Assembly (NCBI RefSeq): GCF_004799345.1
Contig: NZ_SSMC01000004.1
Location: forward strand, 1 to 64,000
Source: Robertkochia marina
GTDB lineage: Bacteria; Bacteroidota; Bacteroidia; Flavobacteriales; Flavobacteriaceae
Direction: 5' to 3'
DNA: 64,000 bases
Below are positions 61,551 through 64,000 of this stretch, piece after piece; the stretch's first letter is position 1, and every line of letters starts with the position of its first letter. The notes beneath the pieces were generated by a model that was not told where the DNA came from, did not search any database, and saw only the letters and a program-made list of their open reading frames with translations. A program made the position numbers and the translations under genes.

Positions 61551-62394
61551 TGACCAGTTCTTTAGCCATTCCCTGATAGATGACCTCGTAGGTTTGCAGG
61601 AGTTCGGTGTAGAATTGTTCTTTCGCCGCCTGCTTCTCCTCGTATTGCAGCAGATTGGTGATCTCATTTTTTACTTTATCCAGCGGGAGGGGAGCTTCTG
61701 CAACCACAGAGTCTATATAAATAACGTGGAGTCCAAACCCTGAAGATACAGGTCCCGACCATTGCTTTGCCGGGAGTGGAAGTAAGGCGTTGGCAAAGCC
61801 ATTGCCAAACTCACGATCAATGGCATCGGTAGTTTGCAGGTTCATCCGTGGTGGAAGCAGGGAGGGGGTGGCTCGTTCCAATCCTTCAGAAGGTGCAAGT
61901 TGTTGTTGGTTCCAGGAAGCAACGGTAGAAACCAGGGCTGTGCTGTCTTTTTCGTTTTTGAAGTAGACCTGGTGAAACCGGATCATGGCCGGGGCCGTAA
62001 ACTGTTCCTTTCTCAGGTCGTAATACGCCTTAATATCCTCGTCACTTATGGTTCTTTCACTCCCTTGTCCTTCGGCCAGCATATCCATTTGCGAGATCAA
62101 GGCTCTCTTTACGGTGGCATTGTTCTGGTCTAACCCCTGGTTTAGCGCCTCCCGATACACGACCTCGTCCTGTACATAAGACTTCATGATGCCCTGCAGC
62201 TCTTCTTTGGTAGGCATACGCTTCCAGGTGCGCTGCCATCCGGCGATCATATGAGCCAGGTCGGCATCGTTGATAACCACCTTGCGATCTTCGAGCTCGG
62301 GTTGCTTTGAGCCGTAAACAATTAAGAGAGCAGCCCCCAATAAAATTCCGAAGAAAAAGATCCGGAATAAGGGGTGTTTAAAAAACGTACGCAT
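61543..62394 (-). CDS. PpiC/parvulin-like peptidyl-prolyl isomerase, membrane-anchored
   Basis: A 283-residue protein with an N-terminal membrane anchor (LFRIFFFGILLGAALLIVYG), a SurA/PpiC-type helical N-domain (DLAHMIAGWQRTWKRMPTKEELQGIMKSYVQDEVVYREAL), and a parvulin-like domain ending SGPVSSGFGLHVIYIDSV. The usual parvulin GGDLG motif is missing and the domain is compressed, so enzymatic activity is uncertain; chaperone activity is possible. First gene of the five-gene operon, overlapping the HupE-like gene by 8 bp. It probably folds or stabilises one of the operon partners in the periplasm. Confidence 0.85.
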   Translation of the reverse strand: MRTFFKHPLFRIFFFGILLGAALLIVYGSKQPELEDRKVVINDADLAHMIAGWQRTWKRMPTKEELQGIMKSYVQDEVVYREALNQGLDQNNATVKRALISQMDMLAEGQGSERTISDEDIKAYYDLRKEQFTAPAMIRFHQVYFKNEKDSTALVSTVASWNQQQLAPSEGLERATPSLLPPRMNLQTTDAIDREFGNGFANALLPLPAKQWSGPVSSGFGLHVIYIDSVVAEAPLPLDKVKNEITNLLQYEEKQAAKEQFYTELLQTYEVIYQGMAKELVNE

Positions 62395-62460
62395 TTACAG
62401 GAATTTTCAACTAATATATTGAAAAATAGCGCATTGCGTTTGATGTTTAGATGAAGGGAA

Positions 62461-62540
62461 GGTTATGCCGTTATGCAGTTATACGGTTATGCCCACCTTC
62501 GCTAAAGCTTCGGTGGATGATACGGTTATAAGGTTTGCGA
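62461..62540. repeat. 8-bp-type words (GGTTATGC) and quasi-palindrome
   Basis: GGTTATGC-, GTTATGCA-, GTTATACG-type words and CACCTTCGCTAAAGCTTCGGTG, in the gap 62395-62651 before the GH3 stop. The same GGTTATGC/GCATAACC unit forms the array at 33164. No gene. Confidence 0.6.
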
Positions 62541-62649
62541 ACCCTTAGCGGGTTCGATTATGGATTATGAATTATAGATTATAAATTATAAATGGGGTTT
62601 TGTACCAGAATTAAAACCTCAGAGTATCTGGAAAATCCAGATTTGTTAA

Positions 62650-62700
<51 letters not shown>

Positions 62701-62707
<7 letters not shown>

Positions 62708-64000
62708 CCAAAAGGCAGCTTCCCTTCCGGGGTGAGCTCACCGTTCAGAATGCGCGCCGCTGTTTTCTGAAATGCCTTGAGATGCTGTCCGCAGAAAAGT
62801 ATGTTGGCTGCATCCTTTATTCCCGGAATGACCTGTACGCTGTAATGATTGCCGAATACCAGGAAGGTTACCCGGTGGCGTTCCGTGAGCCCTTTCAGCA
62901 TTTCCAGGTTCTCATCAGAATACCCAAAATTACCTGCGGGTTTTACATGAGGGGGGTATAGTGCTACCACGATTTCATTTTGGGTGCTCAGGTTGAGGTT
63001 GCCGGTGTGCTTATCCACCCGGATGGCAGTGAATTTTTGAGAGGTTTCCAGGGTTTTCAAAAAACCGTTTTCCCGCTTATGTTCCCCTACCAAAACAACT
63101 GTATCCGGCGATATTTCCGGGGTTTTGATTTTCAGGGATACGATGCTTTTTTGTGCGATACGGGTATTGATATCTTTTGCTTTCTCATGGTCCGGTTCGC
63201 CAATAGGTTTCTTACTTTCCAGGGTGCCGACCTTTTCTTTGAGGGAAAGGATTCGTTCTACCGCCTCGCGGATAGAAGCTTCACTGCAGTTACGAAGGAT
63301 CTTTTCCTTTCCTTCCTTAATGTTCTCTGAGAAACAAAGCATATCGTTCCCTGCCTGGAAGGCCTTAAGTTCCAACAGTCCTTTTTCAGGATAAAGTTTA
63401 CTGACACTATGCATATTAAGGGCATCAGAGATGACCACCCCTTCAAAGTTCATTTCTTCTCTCAGTACGCCTTTAATGATCTTTTCTGATAAGGTGGCAG
63501 GAAGGGTATCATGTCCGCTCAGGGCGGGTACGGCGAGGTGTCCGACCATCACCGAATCGACCCCTTTGGCAATGAGTTTTTTAAAAGGATACAATTCCTG
63601 TTCCTCCAATTCCTTTCGGCTTTTTCCGATCACCGGTAGTCCAAGGTGAGAATCTACAGCCGTATCGCCATGGCCCGGAAAGTGCTTTAAGCTGTTTGCT
63701 ACTCCCGCCCTGGCAAGTCCTTCGCAGTATTGAGCAGCTTTTTGAAATACCTTCTCCCGGGATGCGCCAAAGGAGCGGTACCCGATCACCGGATTTTGCG
63801 GATTGGTGTTGATGTCTACCACGGGAGCCAGGTTGAAGTCTATGCCGGCTGACTTCAGGTCGCGCCCGATCTGATACCCCGCCTCGAAAATAAGATCGTC
63901 ATATTGCTCATCGAGGGAGCCAAGAGTGATCGCATAGGGGTATTGAGGGGTTTCTTCTACCCTCATGGCCAACCCCCATTCGGCATCGATGCTGATAAGA
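62701..64000 (-). CDS. Glycoside hydrolase family 3, beta-N-acetylhexosaminidase-like (N-terminus outside window)
   Basis: The frame is open to the right edge, where it reads SIDAEWGLAMR, the NagZ/GH3 DaEgG-like motif, so the start lies beyond 64000. About 430 residues are visible. The catalytic features of N-acetylglucosaminidase GH3 are present: KHFPGHGDTAVDSHLGLP (His-Asp acid/base loop) and VVISDALNMHS with the nucleophile Asp. The last 150 residues form an extra C-terminal alpha/beta domain (VVLVGEHKRENGF, FLVFGNHYSVQ) as in larger GH3 proteins, often joined to a beta-lactamase-like domain, which is not present here. Probable role in peptidoglycan or chitin-derived sugar recycling. Confidence 0.92.

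Overview
The window looks like chromosome of a marine Flavobacteriaceae/Flavobacteriia bacterium (phylum Bacteroidota). Evidence: a gliding-motility-type C-terminal domain protein next to a PorP/SprF-type protein (type IX secretion), the gene order rpmB-rpmG-DUF4295-ftsY, many SusC/S9/M61/DUF4369/DUF3604-type envelope proteins, and promoters of the Bacteroidota form TTG-N19-TAnnTTTG (best copy in front of tRNA-Thr). No prophage, insertion sequence, CRISPR array or integrase is visible. Layout: 0-3.6 kb surface protein / T9SS substrate / PorP-like operon; 4.1-6.4 kb housekeeping (idi, queD, manA, a small unknown) and tRNA-Thr; 6.6-12.8 kb minus-strand lipoprotein, DUF819 permease, and an operon of a degenerate serine hydrolase, a Cof-type phosphatase and an M61 peptidase; 12.9-18.2 kb S1/P1 nuclease and two AraC regulators (one translationally coupled to AlkB), separated by a 1.6 kb non-coding region that holds what look like several small RNA genes; 18.4-25.3 kb small envelope proteins, htpG, and a TetR-ABC1 kinase pair; 25.3-39.9 kb S9 peptidase, fabH, HAD lipoprotein, two arylsulfatases, an outer membrane beta-barrel receptor and a sodium/solute symporter; 39.9-46.9 kb core genes (recR, E2 acyltransferase, exonuclease-FAH-Hpt-cinA, rpmB-rpmG-DUF4295, ftsY); 47-56 kb a run of secreted or lipoprotein genes including DUF1254 and two DUF3604/PHP proteins; 56.6-62.4 kb a five-gene, end-to-end coupled minus-strand operon (PpiC-like, HupE/UreJ-like membrane protein, LolD-like ATPase, FtsX-like permease, ZnuA-fold lipoprotein); and at the right edge a GH3 beta-N-acetylhexosaminidase cut by the window. 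Most unusual points: (1) the five-gene operon, where a metal-binding-protein fold has lost two canonical histidine ligands, the HupE-like protein lacks its His/Asp motif, and the permease is MacB/FtsX-type rather than ZnuB-type, with its own histidine clusters; (2) a family of short transcription units sharing an upstream box, a TAnnTTTG element, a CACGAAGG box and a TTGGTTGGTT box followed by sequence-unrelated terminator hairpins; (3) tandem arrays with 7- or 8-bp units that begin at, or contain, the stop codons of genes (porP-like, lipocalin-like, ftsY, ZnuA-like, GH3); (4) intergenic repeat cassettes in which conserved flanks enclose hairpins with 3-nt loops whose stem sequences differ between copies but stay perfectly paired. 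Functional links beyond operon structure are inference; nothing here has been searched against databases.
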